A DNA stretch of 64,000 nt. Origin: Hydrogenimonas urashimensis. Its GTDB lineage: Bacteria > Campylobacterota > Campylobacteria > Campylobacterales > Hydrogenimonadaceae. Numbering within the stretch: the stretch's first letter is position 1; each line of letters opens with the position of its first letter. A model generated the notes under the pieces. The model saw only the letters and a program-made list of their open reading frames with translations. It did no database searches and had not been told where the DNA came from. A program made the translations under genes and the position numbers. Shown one piece after another: positions 51,077-60,075 of the stretch. The stretch is from contig NZ_AP023212.1 in assembly GCF_016593255.1 (NCBI RefSeq), forward strand, positions 1,414,001-1,478,000. Reading direction: 5' to 3'.

Positions 51077-52409
51077 TGAGCGCTTTTTTGAAAAATTTCT
51101 CCAGATCCTCCATCCAGCTTTCGATCTTTTTGGCGCTTTTGCCTTCCAGCAGGATGCGGAGTTTGTTTTCGGTGCCGCTGTAGCGGATCAGGGAGCGAAG
51201 GCCGTCCGCTTTGATGGCGGCTTCCTTCTCCTTCAACCCCTCGATCGACTCGAGCGGTCTCTTTTCGGCCACCCTCAGGTTGAGCAGCTTCTGCGGGTAG
51301 AGCTCGAAAGGGTTCAAAACTTCGCTTGTCTTTTTCCCGCTGCGAAGAACCAGCGCGATCGTCTGCAGCGCCGTCACCAGGCCGTCGCCTGTTTTGGCGT
51401 ATTCGCTGAAGATGACATGGCCGCTCTGTTCGCCCCCCAGAACGCAGTCGTTCTTCTGCATCTCTTCGAGCACGTACTTGTCCCCCACATTGGAGCGCAC
51501 CAGCCTGATGCCGTGCCTGCCCAGAAAATCCTCGAATCCCTGGTTGCTCATGACCGTCGCGACGACACAGTCGTTTTTGAGCCGTCCATCCTTTTTCATA
51601 TAAAGAGCCAGGGCGCCGATCAGCTTGTCGCCATCCACCTGTTCACCCTTTTCGTCCACGACCACGAGCCTGTCGGCATCCCCGTCGAAGGCAAAGCCGA
51701 TATCGGCGCGGTATTCCCGTACCTTTTCGCTGAGCGTCTCCGGATGCATCGCCCCGCAGTTGTCGTTGATGTTGTAGCCGTTGGGCTTGTTGTTGATAAC
51801 GATCACATCGGCACCCAGCTCCTCAAATACGGTGGGGGCGACGCGATAGGCCGCGCCGTTGGCGGTATCGAGAACCACGCGGATATCGTTGAGCGTCAGA
51901 TCGAGAGGAAAGGAGTTTTTCAGCTGAACGATATAGCGGCCGATCACGTCGTCGATCCGCTTGGAGGAGCCGATCTCCTTGCCGGTTTTCTGTGCGTGAA
52001 TCATCCGCTCGGTATCGAAAAAGATCTTTTCGATCGCCGCCTCGTCCTTTTCGTTCAGTTTGTTCCCGCGCGAATCGAAAAACTTGATCCCGTTGTCTTC
52101 GTATGGGTTGTGGCTGGCGCTGATCATGATGCCCGCGTCACACCGCATGTTTTCGGTCAAAAAGGCGATGGCCGGCGTGGGCATGGGGCCGATCTGGATG
52201 ACGTTGTAACCTACCGCTGTCAAGCCGCTGACAAGGGCGTTTTCTATCATGTAACCGCTTCGTCGGGTATCTTTGCCCACGAGTATCTTGTTGGTCTTCG
52301 CATACTGCCTGAAATAGATCCCCGCCGCCATGGCGAGCTTCATCGCGACGAACGCATCGAGATCCCTGCCCGCCATGCCGCGGACACCGTCAGTGCCGAA
52401 AAGTCTCAT
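51069..52409 (-). CDS. glmM: Phosphoglucosamine mutase
   Basis: A 446-residue enzyme that converts glucosamine-6-phosphate to glucosamine-1-phosphate on the path to UDP-GlcNAc. [11 protein letters not shown] begins the protein, [15 protein letters not shown] carries the phosphoserine (Ser99), FDGDADR binds metal, EQSGHVIF gives sugar specificity and [12 protein letters not shown] is the phosphate loop. It supplies the substrate of PglF-type enzymes and of peptidoglycan. It overlaps lspA. Confidence 0.98.
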   Translation of the reverse strand: MRLFGTDGVRGMAGRDLDAFVAMKLAMAAGIYFRQYAKTNKILVGKDTRRSGYMIENALVSGLTAVGYNVIQIGPMPTPAIAFLTENMRCDAGIMISASHNPYEDNGIKFFDSRGNKLNEKDEAAIEKIFFDTERMIHAQKTGKEIGSSKRIDDVIGRYIVQLKNSFPLDLTLNDIRVVLDTANGAAYRVAPTVFEELGADVIVINNKPNGYNINDNCGAMHPETLSEKVREYRADIGFAFDGDADRLVVVDEKGEQVDGDKLIGALALYMKKDGRLKNDCVVATVMSNQGFEDFLGRHGIRLVRSNVGDKYVLEEMQKNDCVLGGEQSGHVIFSEYAKTGDGLVTALQTIALVLRSGKKTSEVLNPFELYPQKLLNLRVAEKRPLESIEGLKEKEAAIKADGLRSLIRYSGTENKLRILLEGKSAKKIESWMEDLEKFFKKALNA

Positions 52410-52463
52410 TTTTCTCCCTCTTCGGAAATCTTACATTTAATTTAAATTTAATAAATTTTAAGC

Positions 52464-52469
52464 TATGAT
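52464..52469 (+). promoter_or_regulatory. -10 box of rpsT
   Basis: GCTATGAT on the plus strand, 36 bp before rpsT, within an AT-rich divergent region between glmM and rpsT. Confidence 0.5.
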
Positions 52470-52504
52470 TCCCCAAAATTTTCTAATGACAAGGATTATA
52501 CCAC

Positions 52505-52774
52505 ATGGCACATCATAAATCGGCAATCAAACGCATTCGTCAAACAGCGAAGCGTACAGCCCGCAATCGCTACTACAAAACGCGCATCAAAAACATCACA
52601 AAAGCCGTTATCGCCGCCGTCGAGGCAGGTGACAAAGAGGCGGCGGCAGCCGCGATGAAAGTCGCCAACCGCGAACTTCACAAGTATGTCAGCAAAGGCA
52701 TTCTCAAGAAAAACACCGCGGCACGCAAAGTAAGCCGCCTCCAATCCAAAGTCAACGCTCTCAGCGCCGCGTAA
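52505..52774 (+). CDS. rpsT: 30S ribosomal protein S20
   Basis: An 89-residue, Lys/Arg/Ala-rich S20: [20 protein letters not shown], then helical repeats ending [19 protein letters not shown] lies upstream of the ATG. It precedes prfA by 22 bp, the usual Campylobacterota pair. Confidence 0.97.
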   Translation: MAHHKSAIKRIRQTAKRTARNRYYKTRIKNITKAVIAAVEAGDKEAAAAAMKVANRELHKYVSKGILKKNTAARKVSRLQSKVNALSAA

Positions 52775-52796
52775 TCCGCGCGCCTGAGGCACCCCC

Positions 52797-53864
52797 ATGC
52801 TACGAGAAAAACTTCAGCCTTTTATCGACCGCTACAACGAAATCACCACCCTTTTAAGTTCTCCCGAAATCACCAGCGACATCAAAAAGATGACCGAACT
52901 CTCGAAAGAGCAGTCGGATCTCGAACCGCTTGTAGAGAAAGCGAAAGCCTACATCGCTACGGTCGAGGCGATCGAAGAGAACAGGTCGCTTCTTTCCGAT
53001 CCGGAGCTGGGTGAGCTGGCGGCAGAGGAGCTCAAAGAGCTGGAACCGCAGCTGGAGAAGATGAACGACGAAATCAAACTTCTCCTGATCCCCAAAGATC
53101 CCAACGACGACAAAAACATCTACCTGGAGATCAGAGCGGGAACCGGCGGGGACGAAGCGGCCCTCTTTGTCGGCGATCTTTTTAAAGCCTACGTCCGCTA
53201 TGCCGAAAACAAAGGGTGGAAGATCGTTATCGAAAGCTCCAGCGAAAGCGAAGCCGGAGGCTACAAGGAGATCGTGGCGCTCATCAAAGGCGAGAAGGTC
53301 TACAGCCGCCTCAAATACGAAGCCGGCACCCACAGGGTCCAGCGGGTACCGGCGACCGAATCACAGGGGCGCATCCACACCTCCGCCGTGACCGTCGCCG
53401 TGCTTCCGGAGGTCGAGGATGTGGATGTGCAGATCAACCCGAACGATCTGAAAATCGATGTCTATCGTTCCAGCGGCTGCGGGGGACAGTCGGTCAACAC
53501 CACCGATTCTGCGGTGCGCATCACCCACATTCCCACCGGCATCGTCGTCTCGATGCAGGATGAAAAATCCCAGCACAAAAACAAGGAGAAGGCACTCAAA
53601 ATCCTCAAGGCCCGCATCTACGAAAAGCATCTTCAAGAGCAGCTCGCTGCCTCCAGCGCCGACAGGAAGGCACAGGTCGGCTCGGGAGACAGAAGCGAGC
53701 GCATCCGCACCTACAACTATCCCCAGAACCGAATCACCGATCACCGCATCGGATTGACACTGTACCGTCTGAACGAAATCATGGAAGGGGGTCTGCTCGA
53801 CGAGATTATCGAGCCGCTGATCGCCCATTTCCAGGCAGAAGCGATCAAAGAAGCGGGGCTGTAG
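52797..53864 (+). CDS. prfA: Peptide chain release factor 1
   Basis: A 355-residue class I release factor that reads UAA and UAG. The GGQ motif is [20 protein letters not shown] and the codon-recognition region contains [19 protein letters not shown] with the PxT (Pro-Ala-Thr) anticodon-like tripeptide. [20 protein letters not shown] is also typical. A GC hairpin follows at 53872. Confidence 0.98.
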   Translation: MLREKLQPFIDRYNEITTLLSSPEITSDIKKMTELSKEQSDLEPLVEKAKAYIATVEAIEENRSLLSDPELGELAAEELKELEPQLEKMNDEIKLLLIPKDPNDDKNIYLEIRAGTGGDEAALFVGDLFKAYVRYAENKGWKIVIESSSESEAGGYKEIVALIKGEKVYSRLKYEAGTHRVQRVPATESQGRIHTSAVTVAVLPEVEDVDVQINPNDLKIDVYRSSGCGGQSVNTTDSAVRITHIPTGIVVSMQDEKSQHKNKEKALKILKARIYEKHLQEQLAASSADRKAQVGSGDRSERIRTYNYPQNRITDHRIGLTLYRLNEIMEGGLLDEIIEPLIAHFQAEAIKEAGL

Positions 53865-53871
53865 AAAGATG

Positions 53872-53887
53872 CCCCGCCATGGCGGGG
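53872..53887. terminator. GC palindrome between convergent genes
   Basis: CCCCGCCATGGCGGGG is a perfect 16-bp palindrome 7 bp after prfA and 8 bp from the end of the convergent bax-like gene. T-runs are weak on both sides, so a bidirectional terminator role is likely but not certain. Confidence 0.55.
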
Positions 53888-53895
53888 TCGAAATT

Positions 53896-54681
53896 TCAGT
53901 TGGTGTTGGCGAAAATCCGGTAGGAGAGCATCGCCATCTCGTTTCCGCTCTGCAGCGCCGGGGTCCGCTCCGGCGCATCGTAAAGATTCCACGCATACTC
54001 TTCGATGCGGTTTTTTACCATCACGGTGTACTTCTCACGCAGTTGCGAATAGCGAAGAAGATAGGCCGCCGCGACGAAGCCGTTGAAAGCTTTTCCCTCT
54101 TTTCTCGCACGATAACGCGCCTCCCTGAATTCTTCGTAGGCCCAATGGCGGTTGAGGTTTTTCATGTAGGAGGCGATGGACTCTTCCAGGGAATCGAAAA
54201 TGCGGATTTTGTGGTGTTTCCCAGGTTCCCGTTTTTTTGGGATGATCCCTTTTTTGCCCCAGGTCCACTCTCCGAACAGGTTGTTGGCTTCGCGGACGAA
54301 GCGGCTGCGTCCCCAGTTGCTCTCGATCGACGCCTGGGCAAGCACCAGCGAAACAGGGATCGTATCGATCCGCTTTCTATACTCCTCTTTGGCGTAGAGG
54401 TTTTTGATACGGTACTTTTTCGCAAGCGCCCGAAGCTTCGCCTGCTCTAGGGGCGTGACGATTTCGTTGCGTTCGAGTTTGGCGAAAAAGGTTTCGACAA
54501 AAGTCCGCTCCGTTTTGATCTTTTCCTCCGCTTTTACAATTAGCGGATAGAGAATCTTGACGAATGCCTCTTTCTGTTTTTTAGCATCTTTGATGGCATA
54601 GTACTCTTTTGGAAACGATTTCACCGCATCGGCGAAAAGCAGCGCCGATGTCAGCAGAAATCCTGTAATCAATCTGGTCAA
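53896..54681 (-). CDS. Bax-like glucosaminidase-family protein
   Basis: A 261-residue secreted protein of the Bax/GH73-like family. Residues 1-17 are a signal peptide, then the core LVLAQASIESNWGRSRFVREANNLFGEWTW (Glu in ASIESNWG is the likely catalytic residue), RIFDSLEESIASYMKNLNRH and YSQLREKYTVMVKNRI. It probably cleaves peptidoglycan glycan strands. The start overlaps the dapF stop by 4 nt. Confidence 0.88.
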   Translation of the reverse strand: MTRLITGFLLTSALLFADAVKSFPKEYYAIKDAKKQKEAFVKILYPLIVKAEEKIKTERTFVETFFAKLERNEIVTPLEQAKLRALAKKYRIKNLYAKEEYRKRIDTIPVSLVLAQASIESNWGRSRFVREANNLFGEWTWGKKGIIPKKREPGKHHKIRIFDSLEESIASYMKNLNRHWAYEEFREARYRARKEGKAFNGFVAAAYLLRYSQLREKYTVMVKNRIEEYAWNLYDAPERTPALQSGNEMAMLSYRIFANTN

Positions 54682-55442
54682 ATATCTTCTCCGGTAGTCA
54701 ATTTGTCAATGGCGGCGTCAAAGGTGTGACGCACCTCTCCTTTCAGAGTCAGCGTCTCCCCTTTTTTCGCCAGATGCAGCCGTTCGCCGCTTCTTGGAAC
54801 GACGCTCATGCGATCGGGCACCCTCTTTTCGAGATTGGCCCGGTAGAAACAGGCCGCCATGCCTGTGCCGCAGGCGAGTGTCTCCTCTTCGACCCCCCGC
54901 TCATAGGTGCGCACACGAAGGATGTCGCCGTCGACGGCTGCGATATTGACATTGGCGTTGTAACGCTGCCGCAGCGTGCGCGCCTCTTCGATATCGAAGC
55001 GGTCGACACTCTCTTTGAGCGCCACGAGATGGGGCACACCGGTATTGATGAGCCACCAAGTTTCCCCGAAGGCTTCGATGGTTTTGTCGATCATGACAGG
55101 TGGTGTCAACTCGCTGGTGACAACGTTGCCTTCCACTTCGGCCTCGATGAGACCGGCCAGTGTCAGAAAACGCATACGCGCGCCCGCCAGCCCGTTGCTG
55201 TGCGCGTAGAGTGCCGCCGCACGGCTTCCGTTGCCGCACATCTCCGCTTCGCTGCCGTCGGCATTGTAAAACTGCCACTGAAAATCGTATTCCGGATGGG
55301 GCAGCAGGACGATAAGCCCGTCAGCGCCTATGCCTTCGTGACGGTGGCAGAGACGTCTGGCAAGGTCGCTTCTGTCAACCTTGACAAAGGTATGGAAAAT
55401 AACGAAGTCATTCCCGCTTGCCGAATATTTGCCGGCCGTCAT
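54678..55442 (-). CDS. dapF: Diaminopimelate epimerase
   Basis: A 254-residue DapF that converts LL- to meso-diaminopimelate for lysine and peptidoglycan. The two catalytic cysteines are visible: EMCGNGSRAAAL (Cys69) and LACGTGMAACF (Cys191). GKYSASGNDFVIF is the usual start. Slightly shorter than the typical ~275 residues, as in related Campylobacterota. AAAGGAG precedes the ATG. Confidence 0.97.
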   Translation of the reverse strand: MTAGKYSASGNDFVIFHTFVKVDRSDLARRLCHRHEGIGADGLIVLLPHPEYDFQWQFYNADGSEAEMCGNGSRAAALYAHSNGLAGARMRFLTLAGLIEAEVEGNVVTSELTPPVMIDKTIEAFGETWWLINTGVPHLVALKESVDRFDIEEARTLRQRYNANVNIAAVDGDILRVRTYERGVEEETLACGTGMAACFYRANLEKRVPDRMSVVPRSGERLHLAKKGETLTLKGEVRHTFDAAIDKLTTGEDI

Positions 55443-55478
55443 CGTGGCTCCTTTAAGGGAGTGTTAAAAAACTGCGGA

Positions 55479-55484
55479 ATTATA
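55479..55484 (-). promoter_or_regulatory. Extended -10 promoter of dapF
   Basis: TGGTATAAT on the minus strand, 36 bp before the dapF start. Confidence 0.6.
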
Positions 55485-55520
55485 CCATACCTTAAAAGGT
55501 GCTTATATTAAGAGAAATTG

Positions 55521-56120
55521 TTAGTTTGATGCCCGGGATTTGGTGATTTCGTCGAAGATGCGTTCCGTTTCACGCTGAAGATATTTAAGGTTCCGGCTGT
55601 TGTCGATGAGCCATGTGGCATGCCGTCTTTTCTCTTCGATATCGATCTGCGCATTCAGGCGCGCTTCGGCTTCCTCTTCGTCAAGCCCCTCCCGTTCCAT
55701 CAGACGCTTCTTCTGTATTTCACGTGGCGCATAGACGACGATAACCTTTTCGATCGGATAGCTGCCGGTTTCGAAAAAAAGAGGAATGTCGACGATGTAG
55801 GGGCCTTTGAGAGCATCCTGTTTTTCACTCTGGCGGGCAATCTCCTCCCTGATTTTCGGATGGATAAAAGCCTCAAGCTCCCGGCGGGCGACAGCATCCG
55901 AAAAGATCAGTTTTCCGAGTGCCTGACGGTCGATGCGGCCCTCTTTGAGATATCGGGGACCGAAAAGTTCTCCGATTGCGGCGGCCTCCTCGTCCAGTAT
56001 ACGGCGGGCGATGGCGTCGGCATCGATGATTCGCAGACCGTAGAGTTTCAGAAGGTTGCATACCGTGGATTTGCCGCTTGCGATACCTCCGGTCAGTGCG
56101 ATCGCGTACTCAAATGCCAT
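55521..56120 (-). CDS. coaE: Dephospho-CoA kinase
   Basis: A 199-residue P-loop kinase for the last step of coenzyme A synthesis. The P-loop is LTGGIASGKSTVCNLL, followed by IIDADAIARRIL, FIHPKIREEIAR and VDIPLFFETGSY. The ATG sits within 2 bp of the speE stop, so both form an operon. Confidence 0.97.
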   Translation of the reverse strand: MAFEYAIALTGGIASGKSTVCNLLKLYGLRIIDADAIARRILDEEAAAIGELFGPRYLKEGRIDRQALGKLIFSDAVARRELEAFIHPKIREEIARQSEKQDALKGPYIVDIPLFFETGSYPIEKVIVVYAPREIQKKRLMEREGLDEEEAEARLNAQIDIEEKRRHATWLIDNSRNLKYLQRETERIFDEITKSRASN

Positions 56121-56121
56121 G

Positions 56122-56937
56122 TCAACGCTTGATATACTCTTTAAGAAGTTCGAACGTGCCTGTCGAAAGGGCGAACTGGGCGATGTGAAGATCGCTGTTG
56201 TACCAGGTAAATCCGTCGGTCAGGTCGGCGCGCTGAAGATTGATATCGGCCGTGGGGTGGAAAAACTTGCTTCCTAAAGCAAACCACTGCTCGCCGCCTG
56301 TGCGTACCATCGACGTGTAGCGAAAGGGCATGACGATCTTGAATTCCCGTCCCAGTGCGGCAAGAACGCTTTTGTGGCCCGCCATGTCGAAAAGCTGGCT
56401 GCTCGCATCCATGACGACCAGACCCTTTTGTGTCAAAACACGGTTGGTCTGCGCCATCACCGCTGCGTCATCGAGGTAGATTTCGTCGAATCGGTTGAAG
56501 ATGACAATGTCGTAGGTTCCCTCTTTTGCTTCGGCAAGGAAGGCGAGGGGGTCTTCCGTCTTGAAAGTGACACGTTCATCCTCCAGCGCTCTGTCGTAAC
56601 AGCCGAAGATTTTGGCGGCATCGACGATATCGCTGTCGCGCTCCACCACATCGATGCTCACCCTCTTGTGCTTGAGCAGTTCCGCCGCCACCGCACCGTC
56701 ACCGCCGTCAATGACCAGCACCTTTCGGGGTTCTTCATGGCTGCACATTGCCGTATGCGCCAGCACTTCGTGCCGCATGGCGCTGTCGTGCTCGCAATAG
56801 AGCGCCACGTCGTCTTCTACGAGAATCTTTCCGAAAAATCCGGAATCGAGGACGGCGACACCGTCTTGGTCAAAGAGTTTCTCTTTTACTTTGTATTCGT
56901 TTTTTACAATATCTACGACTCCCTGAGTCAGCCACAT
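56122..56937 (-). CDS. speE: Spermidine synthase-like aminopropyltransferase
   Basis: A 271-residue SpeE homologue, which transfers aminopropyl from decarboxylated S-adenosylmethionine to putrescine. VLVIDGGDGAVAAELLKHK is the nucleoside site and VDVVERDSDIVDAA-like residues (SIDVVERDSDIVDAAKI) follow. The region normally reading D(S/T)xDP is IFNRFDEIYLDD, unlike most SpeE proteins but in line with the divergent Helicobacter/Campylobacter enzymes. The start chosen (MWLTQGVVD) has GGAGAAA 6 nt upstream; an in-frame ATG 13 codons earlier is less likely. Confidence 0.9.
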   Translation of the reverse strand: MWLTQGVVDIVKNEYKVKEKLFDQDGVAVLDSGFFGKILVEDDVALYCEHDSAMRHEVLAHTAMCSHEEPRKVLVIDGGDGAVAAELLKHKRVSIDVVERDSDIVDAAKIFGCYDRALEDERVTFKTEDPLAFLAEAKEGTYDIVIFNRFDEIYLDDAAVMAQTNRVLTQKGLVVMDASSQLFDMAGHKSVLAALGREFKIVMPFRYTSMVRTGGEQWFALGSKFFHPTADINLQRADLTDGFTWYNSDLHIAQFALSTGTFELLKEYIKR

Positions 56938-57033
56938 ATTCTTTCTCCGTCGGGAAGTTTTGAACGATTGTAGCAAAATCGGTTAAAAGTTTTTTGAAGA
57001 AAAAGAGCGCTTCCGAAACAATGGCTCCCCTCT

Positions 57034-57333
57034 TCAGCCAAAAAAACCTTTCCCCGCCAAAAAGGTGATGAAGATGAGAATCACCATCACCCCGAACCGG
57101 TTGATATAGCGTTTGTTGTTGATGAAGATGGCAACGGTCGTTCCCGCAAGCGTGGAGAGAACCAGAATGCCGTAGAGTATGAAAAGCAGCGCCACCCGAT
57201 CTTCGGGGAATTCGGAACGGGTGGCGTCACCGAGGACGAAAGTCTGCACCGCCACCCAGATAATCCAGAGATAAAGCATGACGGAGAGGGAAAAGAGCCA
57301 AAAAAGAAATTGAACTTTGCCGCTTTGTTTCAC
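57034..57333 (-). CDS. Small inner-membrane protein
   Basis: A 99-residue hypothetical with three hydrophobic helices: about residues 8-32 (FLFWLFSLSVMLYLWIIWVA), 46-70 (VALLFILYGILVLSTLAG) and 79-96 (FGVMVILIFITFLAG). No motif indicates a function. It is divergent from the thiamine-binding-type gene. Confidence 0.7.
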   Translation of the reverse strand: MKQSGKVQFLFWLFSLSVMLYLWIIWVAVQTFVLGDATRSEFPEDRVALLFILYGILVLSTLAGTTVAIFINNKRYINRFGVMVILIFITFLAGKGFFG

Positions 57334-57396
57334 GTTTGCATCTTTATTGAAGAATGGATTTCATATTATATTCAAAAGCACAAATAAGGAGTCTCA

Positions 57397-57708
57397 ATGA
57401 GCGCTTTGGTTGAGTTCGCCATGTTTCCGACCGACAAGGGCGAAAGTGTCAGCGCCTATGTGAGCCGTATCATGAAAGTTTTCAAGGAGCGCGGCATCGA
57501 TTTTCAGCTCACGCCCATGGGCACGATTTTCGAATGCGAGAGTGTCGAAGAGGCGACCCGTCTCATCAATCTGGCCTATTCGGTTCTAGAACCCGACTGC
57601 AACCGGGTCTATACGACGATCAAAATGGATATCCGCAAAGGAAAATCGGGACGGATGAGGCAGAAAATCGCATCGATCAACCAACATCTTTCCCGCGATG
57701 AGTTGTGA
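57397..57708 (+). CDS. MTH1187/YkoF-type thiamine-binding protein
   Basis: A 103-residue protein of the UPF0045 (MTH1187) family with a ferredoxin-like fold. ALVEFAMFPTDKGESVSAYV, FQLTPMGTIFE and RVYTTIKMDIRKGK are family marks. Members bind thiamine or related small molecules. AAGGAG precedes the ATG. The stop overlaps the -10 box of the next gene. Confidence 0.88.
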   Translation: MSALVEFAMFPTDKGESVSAYVSRIMKVFKERGIDFQLTPMGTIFECESVEEATRLINLAYSVLEPDCNRVYTTIKMDIRKGKSGRMRQKIASINQHLSRDEL

Positions 57709-57714
57709 TATAAT
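57709..57714 (+). promoter_or_regulatory. -10 box upstream of DUF2892-like gene
   Basis: GATATAATTTTG on the plus strand overlaps the preceding stop and lies 32 bp before the next start. Confidence 0.6.
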
Positions 57715-57746
57715 TTTGCAAAATTTTATCCTTCGGAGGGAATGGT

Positions 57747-57983
57747 ATGTGCGCGGAAAGAGTTCAAAGAATTTTGACGGCGATCATGCTGGGACTCGCC
57801 CTGATGTTTCTGGCCCAGGGCGCTGCCGGCAATGCGCTTTCGCTTAAAATCGGTGTGGCGCTGCAGCTTTTCATCATCCTGATGATGCTGGTGTGGGCAT
57901 TCACCAATTTCTGTCCCTCACTTTGGTTCTTCAACAAGATATTCGGACCGTGCGACTGGAACAAACAAAAGAGTGACAAATGA
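57747..57983 (+). CDS. DUF2892-like small membrane protein
   Basis: A 78-residue protein with two hydrophobic helices (about 9-28 and 33-52) and a short tail containing FCPSLWFFNKIFGPC, the pattern of small inner-membrane DUF2892 proteins. Function unknown. GGAGGG precedes the ATG; the stop overlaps purM by 4 nt. Confidence 0.8.
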   Translation: MCAERVQRILTAIMLGLALMFLAQGAAGNALSLKIGVALQLFIILMMLVWAFTNFCPSLWFFNKIFGPCDWNKQKSDK

Positions 57984-58975
57984 GCAGAGTCAGCTATAAG
58001 GATGCCGGTGTCGATATCGATGCGGGCAACGCCTTCGTCGAAGCGATCAAACCCGCCGTCAAATCGACATTCGATGCCAACGTGATCGGCGGGATCGGCT
58101 CCTTTGCCGGCGCCTACGCGGTCCCGAAAGGGTACAAAGAGCCCGTCATGCTGGCTGCCACCGACGGCGTCGGAACAAAACTCAAGCTCGCGATAGAGAG
58201 CGGCAGGCTCGACACCGTCGGCATAGACCTGGTCGCCATGTGTGTCAACGACCTCATCTGCAATTTCGGAACCCCTCTCTTTTTTCTCGATTACTACGCG
58301 ACGGGCAGACTCGATGTCAACGACGCCAAAGCGGTCGTGGAGGGAATCGCGGAAGGGTGCCGCCAGAGCGAATGCGCCCTCATCGGCGGTGAGACGGCGG
58401 AGATGCCCGGAATGTACAGCGACAGCGATTTCGACCTGGCCGGTTTCTCCGTCGGCATCGCCGAAAAGGGGGAGATGAACCGCCTCGAACATGTCAGGGA
58501 GGGGGATGTCCTGGTTGCCCTTCCAAGCAGCGGCATCCACTCCAACGGTTTCTCGCTGGTGCGCAAACTGCTCTTCGAAAAGCTGGGGATGAGTTTCGAC
58601 GATCCGTTCGACGGCAAACCGCTTATCGAAACGTTGCTGACGCCGACACGTATCTATGTGAGGACCTTCAAGGCGCTGAAGAAGAAAATCAATGCCCTTG
58701 CCCACATTACCGGCGGCGGTCTTGTCGAAAACCTCCCCCGCGTCCTTCCCGACAATATGCACGCCGTGATCGAAATCGAGAAGATTCGCACCCTGCCCAT
58801 CTTCGAGCTAATCGGACAGCATGTCGCAAAAGAGGAGATGTTCCGCACTTTCAATATGGGAGTGGGGATGGTGCTGGTGGTCAGTCCCGACAATGTCGAC
58901 GATGTCCTCGCCCAAAGCGACGGTTATGTCATCGGGTCTCTCAAGCTCGGTGAAAAGGGTGTGACCCTCTTTTGA
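57980..58975 (+). CDS. purM: Phosphoribosylformylglycinamidine cyclo-ligase
   Basis: A 331-residue AIR synthetase of purine synthesis. Marks are SYKDAGVDIDAGNAFVE, LAATDGVGTKLKLA, CVNDLICNFGTPLFFLDYYA, LIGGETAEMPGMY and HITGGGLVENLPRVLP. Full length. Starts in an ATGA overlap with the small membrane protein and ends in a TTGA overlap with the DUF218 gene. Confidence 0.98.
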   Translation: MSRVSYKDAGVDIDAGNAFVEAIKPAVKSTFDANVIGGIGSFAGAYAVPKGYKEPVMLAATDGVGTKLKLAIESGRLDTVGIDLVAMCVNDLICNFGTPLFFLDYYATGRLDVNDAKAVVEGIAEGCRQSECALIGGETAEMPGMYSDSDFDLAGFSVGIAEKGEMNRLEHVREGDVLVALPSSGIHSNGFSLVRKLLFEKLGMSFDDPFDGKPLIETLLTPTRIYVRTFKALKKKINALAHITGGGLVENLPRVLPDNMHAVIEIEKIRTLPIFELIGQHVAKEEMFRTFNMGVGMVLVVSPDNVDDVLAQSDGYVIGSLKLGEKGVTLF

Positions 58976-59745
58976 TCTACACCCTCTCCAAACTCTTCGG
59001 TGCCCTCTTCCTGCCGCCGGGCGTCTTCATCCTCGTGCTGGTCCTTGCGGCCCTTCTCGCCAGGCGTTGGCGCCCCTTTTTCGCCACATCTGCCGCGCTC
59101 TTCTATCTGTTGAGTCTCGAGCCTGTCGGGCACGCCCTGCTGGAACCGCTGGAGGCGCCCTATCGGAAAGTGCAGCTTCCCGCCGATGCCGATGCCGTCG
59201 TCATGCTGGGTGGCGGAAAGATTGAAGAGAGTCCAAACTTCCCGCTCAAAACGCTGGCGTTCAAACGTGCCGTCTACGCTCTGATTGTCGCCAAAAAACT
59301 CGATCTGCCACTCATTGTCAGCGGCGGCGGACTGCACGGCTACACGGAGGGCGACGCTTTCCTCGATACACTTAAGGATCTCGGACCCATTCTGGCCACC
59401 CAACCTCCGCGCATAGAGGCCTACGAAAAACGGTTCGCCATTCTGCCGGAAAAGAGGAGTCTCGATACCTACCAGAATGTCCTCTACACCCGGCAGCTTC
59501 TTCCCCCATCACCCAAAGTTGTTGTCGTCACATCGGCCTCGCATATGAGGCGCGCCCTGATGATTTTCGCCCATTTCGGCATCGATGCGGTTCCGGCCGC
59601 CACGGATTTCCACGTCTCGAAAGAGCCTTGGGACGGATACGACTTACTTCCGCAAATCGACGCCCTGTATAACAGCTGCCGGGCGCTTCACGAATATTTC
59701 GGGATTGTCAAAATTTCGCTAAGAGATGCGGCAGAAACGAAATGA
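58972..59745 (+). CDS. DUF218 (ElyC/SanA/YdcF-like) membrane protein
   Basis: A 257-residue protein. Two hydrophobic helices occupy residues 1-55, followed by a DUF218 domain: ADAVVMLGGGKIEESPNF, LPLIVSGGGLHGY, EKRSLDTYQNVLYTRQLL and VVVVTSASHMRRALMIF. ElyC of E. coli helps envelope and undecaprenyl-phosphate metabolism; the role here is inferred. The start is a TTG inside the purM stop. Confidence 0.88.
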   Translation: MIYTLSKLFGALFLPPGVFILVLVLAALLARRWRPFFATSAALFYLLSLEPVGHALLEPLEAPYRKVQLPADADAVVMLGGGKIEESPNFPLKTLAFKRAVYALIVAKKLDLPLIVSGGGLHGYTEGDAFLDTLKDLGPILATQPPRIEAYEKRFAILPEKRSLDTYQNVLYTRQLLPPSPKVVVVTSASHMRRALMIFAHFGIDAVPAATDFHVSKEPWDGYDLLPQIDALYNSCRALHEYFGIVKISLRDAAETK

Positions 59746-59823
59746 AGCCGCAGAGGTTAAGCGAAGCGGGTGGTGTTTTCTCGTAAAATTTCGATTTTCT
59801 GAAATGGAATGTCTGTGACAGGA

Positions 59824-59900
59824 TGGCGCGGTGGACGGGACTCGAACCCGCGACCTCCGCCGTGACAGGGCGGCATTCTAACCAACTGAACTACCACCGC
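59824..59900 (-). tRNA. tRNA-Asp(GTC)
   Basis: Complete 77-nt tRNA with CCA; anticodon arm GCCGC-CTGTCAC-GGCGG approximately, anticodon GTC. Confidence 0.95.
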
Positions 59901-59916
59901 ACCATGAAGAAGAAAG

Positions 59917-59992
<76 letters not shown>

Positions 59993-60075
59993 AACCGGGA
60001 CCGAAATTATACTCTCTTTTCTTTAAATTCCGTTTAGAATTCGTTCCCGTGACAGAAGCGGCTTCGCAATGGAGC